From contig CAZQLE010000197.1 of the NCBI GenBank assembly GCA_964593905.1, positions 1 through 7,000 on the forward strand: a stretch of DNA of 7,000 nt, in the 5' to 3' direction. A program made the translations under genes and the position numbers. Positions 1-5,769 of this stretch are shown here, piece by piece; within the stretch, counting starts at the first letter, position 1; each line of letters begins with the position of its first letter. Source of the stretch: CAZQLE01 sp964593905 (lineage in GTDB: Bacteria; Chloroflexota; Anaerolineae; Anaerolineales; Anaerolineaceae). The notes under the pieces are model-generated. The model worked only from the letters and a program-made list of their open reading frames with translations. It was not told the DNA's origin and did no database searches.

Positions 1-149
1 CATGAAAACAACCCGTATCTCATTCATAACGCGAATTCTATCACACTATTTTTCGTGGATATTTAAAAAAACATCCAAAAGCAAGGGGCCGTCCCGGCAG
101 CAATTCCATCAACCAGCAAATTTGTAAGCTTTTTCGGAAAAAATAAAAG

Positions 150-155
150 TATAAT
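150..155 (+). promoter_or_regulatory. Putative -10 box of the DUF4870 gene promoter
   Basis: TATAAT at 150-155 matches the sigma-A -10 consensus exactly and lies 36 nt before the ATG at 192, which would give a short leader of about 30 nt. The expected -35 position (about 126-132) is poor: AAGCTT or AGCTTT. A better -35-like TTGTAA at 122-127 is 22 nt away, which is too far for a standard promoter. The surrounding DNA is strongly AT-rich, so a chance match is possible. Positions 1-121 show no convincing gene or structure. Confidence 0.5.
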
Positions 156-191
156 AAACTCATCAAAATTTAGACCAATTTTGGAGGAAAA

Positions 192-527
192 ATGTCCGAA
201 TCATTTAATTCGACCCCGGAAGTCACAAGCGATGACCGCCTGTTCGCAGCACTCGCGTATGTTTTTTCACCCCTGGTCCCCATCATCATCATGCTCCTTG
301 AAGACAAGAAAAGCCGCCCCTTCATCCGCGCCCACAATGCACAGGCGCTGGTGGCAGGCGCTGTTTTAACCGTACTGGTCATTGTGTTAAGCTTTACTGT
401 TGTTCTGGCCTGCCTGGGGCTGGTGGGCTGGCTGGTCATGCTCTACTGGGCCTACAAAGCCTACAAGGGTGAATATGTAACCATCCCGTTGATCACCGAT
501 TTCGTCCGCAATCAGGGTTGGGCATAA
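192..527 (+). CDS. DUF4870 domain-containing small membrane protein
   Basis: This 111-residue protein fits the DUF4870 (Tic20-like) family of small integral membrane proteins, whose molecular function is not established. After a polar N-terminus, DDRLFAALAY (residues 14-23) begins the first membrane segment (about 17-36). A charged cytoplasmic-type turn with the family hallmark FIRAHNAQAL (44-53; His48 and Gln51) follows. Two more hydrophobic segments lie at about 53-74 and 74-90. The C-terminus ends with the family-typical short tail AYKGEYVTIPLI. Length is normal for the family. The ATG is preceded by a good ribosome binding site, GGAGG at 183-187, with a 4-nt gap to the start. The gene is monocistronic: it has its own promoter-like sequence upstream and a hairpin terminator downstream. 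It is convergent with the ABC exporter operon and need not be related to it. The family call is firm from the motif; the role is unknown. Confidence 0.88.
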   Translation: MSESFNSTPEVTSDDRLFAALAYVFSPLVPIIIMLLEDKKSRPFIRAHNAQALVAGAVLTVLVIVLSFTVVLACLGLVGWLVMLYWAYKAYKGEYVTIPLITDFVRNQGWA

Positions 528-549
528 ATTAATTTTTTTCCTGTCATTA

Positions 550-583
550 AAATCCCCTCTCAGTTCAAACCGAGAGGGGATTT
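550..583. terminator. Bidirectional intrinsic terminator between convergent genes
   Basis: A perfect 12-bp stem is formed by AAATCCCCTCTC (550-561) and GAGAGGGGATTT (572-583), with a 10-nt loop. On the plus strand it is followed by a T-rich tract (TTTCTATTTTT, 581-591), a good Rho-independent terminator for the DUF4870 gene, which ends 22 nt upstream. Read on the minus strand, the stem ends in TTTT and then becomes mixed, so it is weaker there. It lies 6 nt beyond the stop of the second ABC gene and probably ends that operon too. Confidence 0.88.
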
Positions 584-589
584 CTATTT

Positions 590-2413
590 TTAAACTGCCG
601 AAGGCGCTGATTGCAGATCTTTCACACCTGGCTGATAAAACTGCCGGTTATACAACTCGGCATACAGGCCATTTTGTGCCAGCAGGCTGGCATGCGTCCC
701 GCGTTCAACGATTTCACCGTCTTCAATAACCAGCACCAGATCGGCATTGCGAATCGTGGACAGCCGGTGTGCAATGACAATGCTCGTCCGTGATTTTAAC
801 AGCTGGTTTAGCGCTTTTTGAATCAACATTTCAGTACTGGTATCAATGCTGGCTGTAGCCTCATCCAGGACCAAAATGCGCGGGTCGGCCAGAATTGCCC
901 GGGCAATCGAAATCAACTGCCGCTGGCCCTGGCTGAGCATCTTGCCCCGCTCTCCCACTTCGGTGTGATATCCATTGGGCAATCGCTGAATAAAATCATC
1001 GGCATAAGCGGCCCGGGCAGCCTCCATGACTTCTTCTTCAGTGGCGGTCAACTTTCCATAACGAATGTTCTCCAACACCGTGCCCGAAAACAGAAACGGT
1101 TCCTGAGTCACAATTCCAAAATTTGCCCGCAAAGTGCGCTGCGCCAATGTACGCACATCCTGACCATCGATTAACACCCGGCCCTGCACTGCGTCGTAAA
1201 ATCTGGGCAGCAAACTGGCAAGGGTGGTCTTTCCGGCCCCGGTGGGCCCAACCACCGCAACCATTTGCCCGGCCGGGGCAATAAAGCTGGCATTTTTTAA
1301 GACAGGAATACCGTCAGAATAGCTAAAGGCAACATCTTCAAACGCAATGTCACCCTTGATTGTTTTAATATCCAGCGCATCGGGCGCATCCTGAATGGTC
1401 GGAACCATATCCAACACTTCAAACACCCGTTCGGCAGCCGCAAAAGCCGATTGTGCCATGGTCCACAACTGGGCCACGGTCTGAATCGGGCGGAAAAAGT
1501 TTTGCACATATTGCAGGAATGAAACCACCACCCCAATACTCACCTGGCCGCTAATCGCCATCGCACCGCCCATGCCGGCAATCAGCGCAGTATCCAGCGT
1601 GCTGATCAGATCCATCGTTGGGGCAAATGCCGAGGTTACCGCGGTTGCGTTGACATTTGCATCGCGATTGGCGGCGTTTCGTTCTGCAAAGCGGCGCACA
1701 TTTTCATCGGTGCGGTTAAAGGCCTGGGCAACTTTGACCCCGCCCAGTTCTTCTTCCAAATCTGCCGATACATCTCCCAATGTTTCGCGGGTGCGTTTAA
1801 AGGCCCGCCGCGCCCACCGGGCAAACACATTGGTGGTAATTAACAACGCCGGCACAACCACCAGCACAGCCAGGCCAAGCTGCCACGAAAGCGCCAGCAT
1901 GGCAACCGCAATGCCAAGCAGTGCAAAAATTGAGCCGATCAACTGCGTCAGCGCCTGTGAAAAGAAGCTGTTTAAGGCATCAATGTCATTCACCAGGCGG
2001 CTCATCAAATCGCCGGCCTGCTTGCTCTCCAAATATTGGAGCGAAAGTCTTTCAATATTTTCAAAAACTGCCTGGCGCAGATCGGCCAACACATTTTGCG
2101 CCGCACGCGACATAAACAAAATTTGAAAACGGGTCGCCAGCATCCCCACCAGAAAAACCACCGCCATCGCCAGAATAACCCAGCCAAGCCCGGTGGAGAC
2201 CCCCCGGGAGATAAACCGATCCACAGCCACGCCGGTCAGATAAGGGCTAAGCCCCTGTGAAGCAGCCGATAATAACACCATCACCAGCGAAATCAACACA
2301 TATCTGAGATATGGGCGAAATAAGCGCAGCAGCCGGCGCAATACCGCGTTTGTATTCTGAGCCCGTTCATCGCTGCTCTCGGTTAATGAGCGCATTGGTC
2401 CACCACGCATCAT
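590..2413 (-). CDS. ABC exporter half-transporter, catalytic-site subunit (TM288-like) of a heterodimer
   Basis: This 607-residue protein has an N-terminal type-1 exporter membrane domain (about 35-315, six predicted helices) fused to an ATPase domain (about 350-590). It should sit in the cytoplasmic membrane and use ATP to export a drug-like, lipid-like or peptide substrate; the substrate cannot be read from sequence. Visible motifs are Walker A GPTGAGKT (389-396), Q-loop Gln437, signature LSQGQ (493-497), Walker B ILVLDE with Asp517 and catalytic Glu518, D-loop ASID (521-524) and switch His549. The signature deviates from LSGGQ: Gln495 replaces the first Gly. The partner encoded just upstream has the opposite set of deviations, as in heterodimeric exporters such as TM287/288, LmrCD and BmrCD. 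The start ATG overlaps the partner's TGA as ATGA (2410-2413). A strong site GAGGAGG (2421-2427) lies 7 nt upstream of it, which supports translational coupling and near-equal synthesis. A second ATG directly follows the first and cannot be excluded as the true start. Confidence 0.93.
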   Translation of the reverse strand: MMRGGPMRSLTESSDERAQNTNAVLRRLLRLFRPYLRYVLISLVMVLLSAASQGLSPYLTGVAVDRFISRGVSTGLGWVILAMAVVFLVGMLATRFQILFMSRAAQNVLADLRQAVFENIERLSLQYLESKQAGDLMSRLVNDIDALNSFFSQALTQLIGSIFALLGIAVAMLALSWQLGLAVLVVVPALLITTNVFARWARRAFKRTRETLGDVSADLEEELGGVKVAQAFNRTDENVRRFAERNAANRDANVNATAVTSAFAPTMDLISTLDTALIAGMGGAMAISGQVSIGVVVSFLQYVQNFFRPIQTVAQLWTMAQSAFAAAERVFEVLDMVPTIQDAPDALDIKTIKGDIAFEDVAFSYSDGIPVLKNASFIAPAGQMVAVVGPTGAGKTTLASLLPRFYDAVQGRVLIDGQDVRTLAQRTLRANFGIVTQEPFLFSGTVLENIRYGKLTATEEEVMEAARAAYADDFIQRLPNGYHTEVGERGKMLSQGQRQLISIARAILADPRILVLDEATASIDTSTEMLIQKALNQLLKSRTSIVIAHRLSTIRNADLVLVIEDGEIVERGTHASLLAQNGLYAELYNRQFYQPGVKDLQSAPSAV

Positions 2414-4173
2414 CGTACTGCCTCCTCAACCACCAGATCCAGATCGCTCCGGTCACCAAACTGCGTTGCCAGAATTTCGGCATACAATTCACAACATTTT
2501 AACAACTCTTCATGCGTCCCCTTGCCAACCAGCTCCCCGTCATCCAGAAGCAAGATCTGATCAGCCGTGCGCACGGTGCTGATGCGTTGGGCGATGATAA
2601 AGGTTGTGCGGTGCTGACGCAGCGCATCCAGCGCCTGTTGAATTTTATACTCCGTCTCGGCATCCACCGAAGAGGTGCTGTCATCCATAATCAAAATACG
2701 GGGGTTCATCAGCAGTGCCCTCGCGATGGCTATGCGCTGTTTTTGACCGCCCGAAAGACCAACCCCGCGCTCACCCACCAGCGTATCGTAGCCCTCATCC
2801 ATTTCAAGGATAAAATCATGCGCCTGGGCAATCTGCGCCGCCTCAATAATATCTTCCAACGAGGCATCCGGTTTTCCATAGGCGATATTTTCCCGAATGC
2901 TGCCTGAAAACAGCGTGGTTTCTTGCAGCACAATTCCAATTTGTGAGCGCAACGAGTCAATCATCACATCGCGCACATCAAAACCGTCAATCTTAATCGA
3001 CCCGCGCGTCACATCATAAAAGCGGGGAATCAAATTGATAATCGAGCTTTTGCCCGAACCGGTCCGACCCAGAATCGCCACGGTTTGATCAGGTTTTGCA
3101 TCAAAAGAGATGTTTTGAATCGTATCTTGATCTGCGCCTGAATATCGAAAGAACACATCCTCAAAAACAACTTCGCCCTTTAATGGCGGCAGTTCCCGGG
3201 CGTTCTCGCGATCACGAACATCCGATTGCGCATCGATGACCTCAAAAATACGTTGACTCGAGGCTTCAGCCCGAGACATCGCCGAACCAATAAAACCCAG
3301 CATAAAGATTGGCATCAAGAAAAAGCCCTGATACCCCGTAAAAGCGACCAGTTCACCCAGGCTCATCTGGTTGGTAATTACCTGATTTCCACCCACCCAC
3401 AACACAGCCACAACCCCAAGGTTGGCAATAAAAAATATTAACGGGAAAAACGTGGAGAACAATTCAATCAACTTGATATTTTCAGCCTTCAAATCCCTGT
3501 TCCGCTCGCTAAACCGCTGAACCTCATAGTCTTCACGGGCAAAGGCCTTCACAACCCGAATTCCCGCCAGGTTCTCTTGCAACACAGTGTTCAAGGCCCC
3601 CAATTTTTGTTGGACTGTAAACGAGAAAGGCATCACTCTTTTGATAAAGAAAAAGAACACCACCCCAATGGGCGGGATCATCGCCAGAAAGATGAGCGTC
3701 AGCAATGCATTCATCGAGAAAAGAATGGCCAGCGTGCCCAGCAGCAAAATCAAAGCCGAGACAAGCTGCAACAATCCATTCCCTACAAAGGTCCGCACCA
3801 TATCCACATCCGAGGTCATCCGGGTCATTAATTTCCCGGTTTGCGCCTGGTCGTGGTAAGAAAAGCTCAGATTCTGTAATCGCTCAAAAATAATATTGCG
3901 CAGTTCATAGGCCACACCCTGAGAAGAAACCTCGGATAAATATCCCTGAAAAAAATTAAACAACCCCCGCAGAACTGCGGTCAAAACCAGCAGCCCGGCC
4001 ACCAGCCAGATCCGGTTCATATCCAGCCGGCTGATGCCTTCATCAATCAACATCCGCAGCAGTTGCGGTGAAACCAGGTTGGCAGCGTTAACAATGATTA
4101 AACTGAGAAACGCGCCAAGGGCCGGCTTCCAATAATTGCGCATAAACTTTAATGATCGTTGGATATATTTCAT
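2410..4173 (-). CDS. ABC exporter half-transporter, degenerate-site subunit (TM287-like) of a heterodimer
   Basis: This 587-residue fused membrane and ATPase subunit forms the other half of the exporter. Hydrophobic helices lie near residues 18-38, 55-75, 132-153, 156-178, 241-261 and 273-297, and the ATPase domain spans about 333-573. Motifs are Walker A GRTGSGKS (369-376), Q-loop Gln417, intact signature LSGGQ (473-477), Walker B ILIMD ending at Asp497, D-loop SSVD (501-504) and a switch region FIIAQR. Two key residues are changed: the catalytic Glu position is Asp498 and the switch His is Gln529. Both changes are known hallmarks of the degenerate site in heterodimeric exporters. I chose the ATG at 4173 over an in-frame ATG at 4191. 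AAGGAG (4181-4186) sits 7 nt upstream of it, and it gives an ATGA overlap with the marR stop identical to the overlap at the other end of this gene. The longer reading would add only MSRSDG. An exporter role is firm; the substrate is unknown. Confidence 0.93.
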   Translation of the reverse strand: MKYIQRSLKFMRNYWKPALGAFLSLIIVNAANLVSPQLLRMLIDEGISRLDMNRIWLVAGLLVLTAVLRGLFNFFQGYLSEVSSQGVAYELRNIIFERLQNLSFSYHDQAQTGKLMTRMTSDVDMVRTFVGNGLLQLVSALILLLGTLAILFSMNALLTLIFLAMIPPIGVVFFFFIKRVMPFSFTVQQKLGALNTVLQENLAGIRVVKAFAREDYEVQRFSERNRDLKAENIKLIELFSTFFPLIFFIANLGVVAVLWVGGNQVITNQMSLGELVAFTGYQGFFLMPIFMLGFIGSAMSRAEASSQRIFEVIDAQSDVRDRENARELPPLKGEVVFEDVFFRYSGADQDTIQNISFDAKPDQTVAILGRTGSGKSSIINLIPRFYDVTRGSIKIDGFDVRDVMIDSLRSQIGIVLQETTLFSGSIRENIAYGKPDASLEDIIEAAQIAQAHDFILEMDEGYDTLVGERGVGLSGGQKQRIAIARALLMNPRILIMDDSTSSVDAETEYKIQQALDALRQHRTTFIIAQRISTVRTADQILLLDDGELVGKGTHEELLKCCELYAEILATQFGDRSDLDLVVEEAVR

Positions 4174-4658
4174 TCCATCACTCCTTGACAATGCAGCGTA
4201 GAAGCAGCTTGATCTCCTGATTCTTCATGCGGCGATTGAAAAATTTGATTTAGAACGGCCATTCCACCCGCCAGACGGGCCATGTCTTCCGCGTCCAGGT
4301 TTTGAATTAACCGGGTCACTTTCAGCTCCATTTGCTCGTGCATCTGATCAATCAACAGCCGGCCGCTCCCGGTAATTCGAATCACCACCGACCGGCGGTC
4401 ACGGCTGGAGGGCACCCGTTCAACCCAGCCGCGGTCTTCCAATGTGGATACACTGTTGGAGATGGTCGCCAGGCTGACGTGCTGCATCTCTGCCAGTTCA
4501 CTGATCGAAAAATCGTGACGGCTCAAAAAAACAAGCAGCCCAAAATGAGATGGATTAACCCCATTGCCAAAAGCGCGCATATCAGCCCGCACTTTTCGCA
4601 TCATGCGTGGGATGAGCCGAACAATTTCATGTGCAACAATTTTTGCTTCTGCATCCAT
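4170..4658 (-). CDS. MarR-family winged-helix transcriptional regulator, probable repressor of the exporter operon
   Basis: This 162-residue protein has the MarR layout. N-terminal dimerisation helices (about 5-30) are followed by a winged helix-turn-helix (about 37-97) and C-terminal dimerisation helices (about 98-142). The recognition-helix region reads ISELAEMQHVSLATISNSVSTLEDRGWVER (52-81). The wing carries the family hallmark DRR (Asp87-Arg88-Arg89) followed by SVVIRIT. Such proteins bind DNA as dimers and usually release it on binding a small ligand; OhrR-type relatives respond through cysteine oxidation. The only cysteine here, Cys157, is in the tail, so ligand sensing is more likely. 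The gene is first in the operon, has AGGAGT (4668-4673) 9 nt before the ATG, and overlaps the first ABC gene by 4 bp. A dyad operator covers its promoter, which implies self-repression together with the exporter. The last 20 or so residues (SPHEESGDQAAS onward) look like a disordered tail. Confidence 0.93.
   Translation of the reverse strand: MDAEAKIVAHEIVRLIPRMMRKVRADMRAFGNGVNPSHFGLLVFLSRHDFSISELAEMQHVSLATISNSVSTLEDRGWVERVPSSRDRRSVVIRITGSGRLLIDQMHEQMELKVTRLIQNLDAEDMARLAGGMAVLNQIFQSPHEESGDQAASTLHCQGVME
4181..4186 (-). promoter_or_regulatory. Ribosome binding site that sets the start of the first ABC subunit at 4173
   Basis: Read on the minus strand, AAGGAG is followed by 7 nt (TGATGGA) and then the ATG at 4173. 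The site lies inside the last codons of the marR gene, so ribosomes finishing marR could reinitiate directly. The alternative ATG at 4191 lies upstream of this motif and has no comparable site, so the shorter protein is preferred. Confidence 0.75.
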
Positions 4659-4662
4659 TTAC

Positions 4663-4691
4663 TTAGCACTCCTAATAGTTAGGTATGCTAA
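4663..4691. promoter_or_regulatory. Two-box dyad operator, probable MarR binding site
   Basis: Two 13-bp boxes lie 3 bp apart: TTAGCACTCCTAA (4663-4675) and TTAGGTATGCTAA (4679-4691). Each has the form TTAG-N5-CTAA, so each is a short dyad on its own. Together they form a larger inverted repeat in which 11 of 13 positions match, with the inner part CCTAATAGTTAGG fully symmetric around its centre. The pattern resembles sites of the SlyA branch of MarR proteins (TTAG...CTAA). The block runs from the downstream edge of the minus-strand -10 box, across the expected transcription start (near 4683), to the marR ribosome binding site. A bound dimer there would block transcription. Confidence 0.75.
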
Positions 4692-4718
4692 TTTAATCGA
4701 TCCCACCGCTTTTGTCAA
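4690..4718 (-). promoter_or_regulatory. Promoter of the marR-ABC-ABC operon
   Basis: On the minus strand a perfect -35 TTGACA (4718-4713) is followed by a 17-nt spacer and a -10 TAAATT (4695-4690, 4 of 6 matches). A 16-nt spacer would give TTAAAT instead, also 4 of 6. The predicted start is near 4683, giving a leader of about 25 nt before marR. The -10 edge overlaps the operator. The -35 lies within a 12-bp inverted repeat TTTGT-CA-ACAAA (4711-4722), which may be coincidence. Confidence 0.72.
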
Positions 4719-4745
4719 CAAATTTCGATAAACTCTGATAAAAAA

Positions 4746-4758
4746 TTAATATTCCTAA
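4746..4758. promoter_or_regulatory. Third, weaker operator-like box upstream of the marR promoter
   Basis: TTAATATTCCTAA matches the proximal operator box TTAGCACTCCTAA at 10 of 13 positions, including the right-hand TCCTAA. Its centre lies 67 bp from the centre of the nearer operator box, upstream of the minus-strand -35. It could be an auxiliary site for the same regulator, or a chance match in AT-rich DNA. Confidence 0.3.
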
Positions 4759-4782
4759 TCCGACGCAATCAATACCCCTGTT

Positions 4783-4811
4783 TTGGAATCCGGGTCGATT
4801 TTCCTTATAAG
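4783..4811 (+). promoter_or_regulatory. Possible upstream promoter for the plus-strand gene pair
   Basis: TTGGAA (4783-4788, 4 of 6 matches) is followed by a 17-nt spacer and TATAAG (4806-4811, 5 of 6). The predicted start near 4818 would give a leader of about 70 nt before the ATG at 4890, or almost no leader before the in-frame GTG at 4824. It competes with the closer promoter-like pair at 4855-4882. Confidence 0.4.
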
Positions 4812-4854
4812 ACAGGCGGCTTTGTGAAAGCCGAAACAATCGCTCCGGGCAGGG

Positions 4855-4882
4855 TTGCGTTTTTACCGCTTTCCGTTAGAAT
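4855..4882 (+). promoter_or_regulatory. Possible promoter giving a leaderless start at 4890
   Basis: TTGCGT (4855-4860, 3 of 6 matches) lies 16 nt before TAGAAT (4877-4882, 5 of 6). Transcription starting about 7 nt after the -10 would begin at or next to the ATG at 4890. No Shine-Dalgarno sequence precedes that ATG, which fits a leaderless message. Confidence 0.4.
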
Positions 4883-4889
4883 TACGCAT

Positions 4890-5222
4890 ATGCTGCCCGT
4901 AGAGTTGCAACAAAAATATATCCGCGAATTGGAAATGGCAGAACAGGCCCGCCAACAGGGGTTGGAAGGTCGCGCCAGAGTTTGCGCCCGCCGCGCTGCC
5001 GGGGTGCTTTTGCAAGGATATTACCCGGCTTTAACCGGCCAGCCAACCCAGACCAATGTATATGACCTGCTTAACCGCCTGGCCGGCGATATCGCTGCAC
5101 CACCCGCAGCCCGCCAGATTGCCAATCATTTTGTCCAGCGCGTTAATGAAGACTACACCCTGCCCGCCGGGCTCGATTTAATCGCCGAAGCGAAAAATTT
5201 GAAGCAAATTCTGGGTTTTTAA
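4890..5222 (+). CDS. Conserved-looking small helical protein of unknown function
   Basis: I do not recognise a named family with certainty. The 110-residue product is soluble and nearly all helical by composition. It has an N-terminal amphipathic stretch rich in Glu, Gln and Arg (residues 5-25), a basic segment RARVCARRAAGVLL (28-41), a Pro/Thr linker (46-55), then NVYDLLNRLAGD (56-67) and a C-terminal segment ending in LDLIAEAKNLKQIL. The order of helices, with a small-residue AARRAAG-type helix followed by a linker, is loosely like HEPN proteins. The HEPN catalytic Rx4-6H motif is not evident in its usual place (the only histidine is His80), so I do not assign that fold. I chose the ATG at 4890. 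An in-frame GTG at 4824 would add 22 residues and has only a weak AGGCGG (4814-4819) 4 nt before it. The glutaredoxin-like gene begins 28 nt after the stop, so the two are probably cotranscribed. Confidence 0.7.
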   Translation: MLPVELQQKYIRELEMAEQARQQGLEGRARVCARRAAGVLLQGYYPALTGQPTQTNVYDLLNRLAGDIAAPPAARQIANHFVQRVNEDYTLPAGLDLIAEAKNLKQILGF

Positions 5223-5250
5223 TACCAAAATAACCGGAGACTCATCCCCT

Positions 5251-5505
5251 ATGATCACCCCCACTGAAAACATCGTCATTTATGGCACAACCTGGTGTGG
5301 AGACTGTCGAAGAGCTGTTGATATCCTGGATCGCTATCAGGTCCATTACCAATTCATCAATATCGATCAAGATAAAAATGCTGAAAAGCTGGTTATTGAA
5401 CACAACCGCGGTTATCGCAGCGTGCCCACCATTATCTTTCCTGATGGCTCCATCCTGGTGGAGCCTTCTACAACACAGCTCATGCGACAGTTGGGACTAT
5501 CTTAA
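5251..5505 (+). CDS. Glutaredoxin/mycoredoxin-like thiol oxidoreductase with a CGDC active site
   Basis: The 84-residue protein is a minimal thioredoxin-fold oxidoreductase. A first beta strand (IVIYGTTW, 8-15) leads straight into the redox motif CGDC (Cys16-Gly-Asp-Cys19). The second strand-turn YQFINIDQD (33-41) follows, then the cis-proline motif SVPT with Pro59, the strand IIFPDGSILVEP (61-72) and a closing helix. This matches the glutaredoxin-like group that includes actinobacterial mycoredoxin-1 and NrdH. In mycoredoxins the usual motif is CGYC, so Asp18 is a variation. Likely roles are reduction of protein disulfides or mixed disulfides with a low-molecular-weight thiol in the cytoplasm; the electron donor cannot be told. 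The start is supported by GGAG (5236-5239) 11 nt upstream, a slightly long gap. It follows the unknown helical gene by 28 nt and faces the right-hand operon tail to tail, with only 15 nt between the stop codons. Confidence 0.9.
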   Translation: MITPTENIVIYGTTWCGDCRRAVDILDRYQVHYQFINIDQDKNAEKLVIEHNRGYRSVPTIIFPDGSILVEPSTTQLMRQLGLS

Positions 5506-5520
5506 AAACAGCAGTCCCTC

Positions 5521-5769
5521 TTAATTGCGGAAGATCCTGCGAAGCAGCCAGTAAAGCACCCCACCGCCAAACAACCCCAGCGCAAGAACAATGAAGATCA
5601 ATCCTCCGGTTCGGTAATCGGGGGTGCGGTCAATTTCCACCTCAGGCGGCACCGTGAGACGCACTTGCAGCCGGTCGACAAATTTCTCGCGCGGTTGAAC
5701 CTTTTGAAAAGACCCTCGCAATTGTTTTTCAAGCTCAGGGAAGATCTGATCCAGTGTAGAATCAATCAT
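5521..5769 (-). CDS. Small single-pass membrane protein in a sigma factor operon (possible anti-sigma-like partner)
   Basis: The 82-residue protein has a charged N-terminal part (1-54) and one strong membrane segment (about 55-76, GGLIFIVLALGLFGGGVLYWLL). A short basic tail RRIFRN follows, and the positive tail suggests it stays in the cytoplasm. Residues 28-38, EKFVDRLQVRL, resemble the Phe-Val-x-x-Leu-x-x-x-Leu helix often seen before a membrane segment in small proteins beside ECF sigma factors, but there is no zinc-binding HxxxCxxC motif of classical anti-sigma domains. The start at 5769 is chosen because GGAGAG (5775-5780) precedes it at good spacing and because it overlaps the DegV gene end by only 8 bp. 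An upstream in-frame ATG at 5871 would add 34 residues lying wholly inside the DegV gene. Third in the operon after the sigma factor and DegV. An anti-sigma or membrane-tether role is inference from position only. Confidence 0.72.
   Translation of the reverse strand: MIDSTLDQIFPELEKQLRGSFQKVQPREKFVDRLQVRLTVPPEVEIDRTPDYRTGGLIFIVLALGLFGGGVLYWLLRRIFRN

Noticed and set aside
80..100. GC-rich patch with GCCG-TCC-CGGC near position 90 as a terminator of an unseen upstream gene.
   Set aside because: The stem is only 4 bp and no T-run follows on the plus strand; it could form by chance.
2..127. A 41-codon plus-strand reading frame starting ATG at position 2.
   Set aside because: It has no visible ribosome binding site, its composition is low-complexity and basic, and it resembles no known protein. 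The frame could also be open from outside the window. I see nothing to support it as a gene.
1572..2126. A 184-codon plus-strand reading frame inside the second ABC gene.
   Set aside because: It lies wholly antisense to a well-supported ABC transporter gene and its product, rich in Ser, Ala and Arg, has no recognisable domain; it is a shadow frame.
4711..4722. Inverted repeat TTTGT-CA-ACAAA as a separate operator.
   Set aside because: It is short, AT-rich and largely made of the -35 TTGACA sequence, so it is not convincing on its own.
5493..5518. Inverted repeat GGGACT...AGTCCC between the convergent stop codons, as a possible terminator.
   Set aside because: The stem is only 6 bp with a 14-nt loop and there is no proper T-run on either side, so it is too weak to call. 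How the two convergent transcripts end here is unclear.
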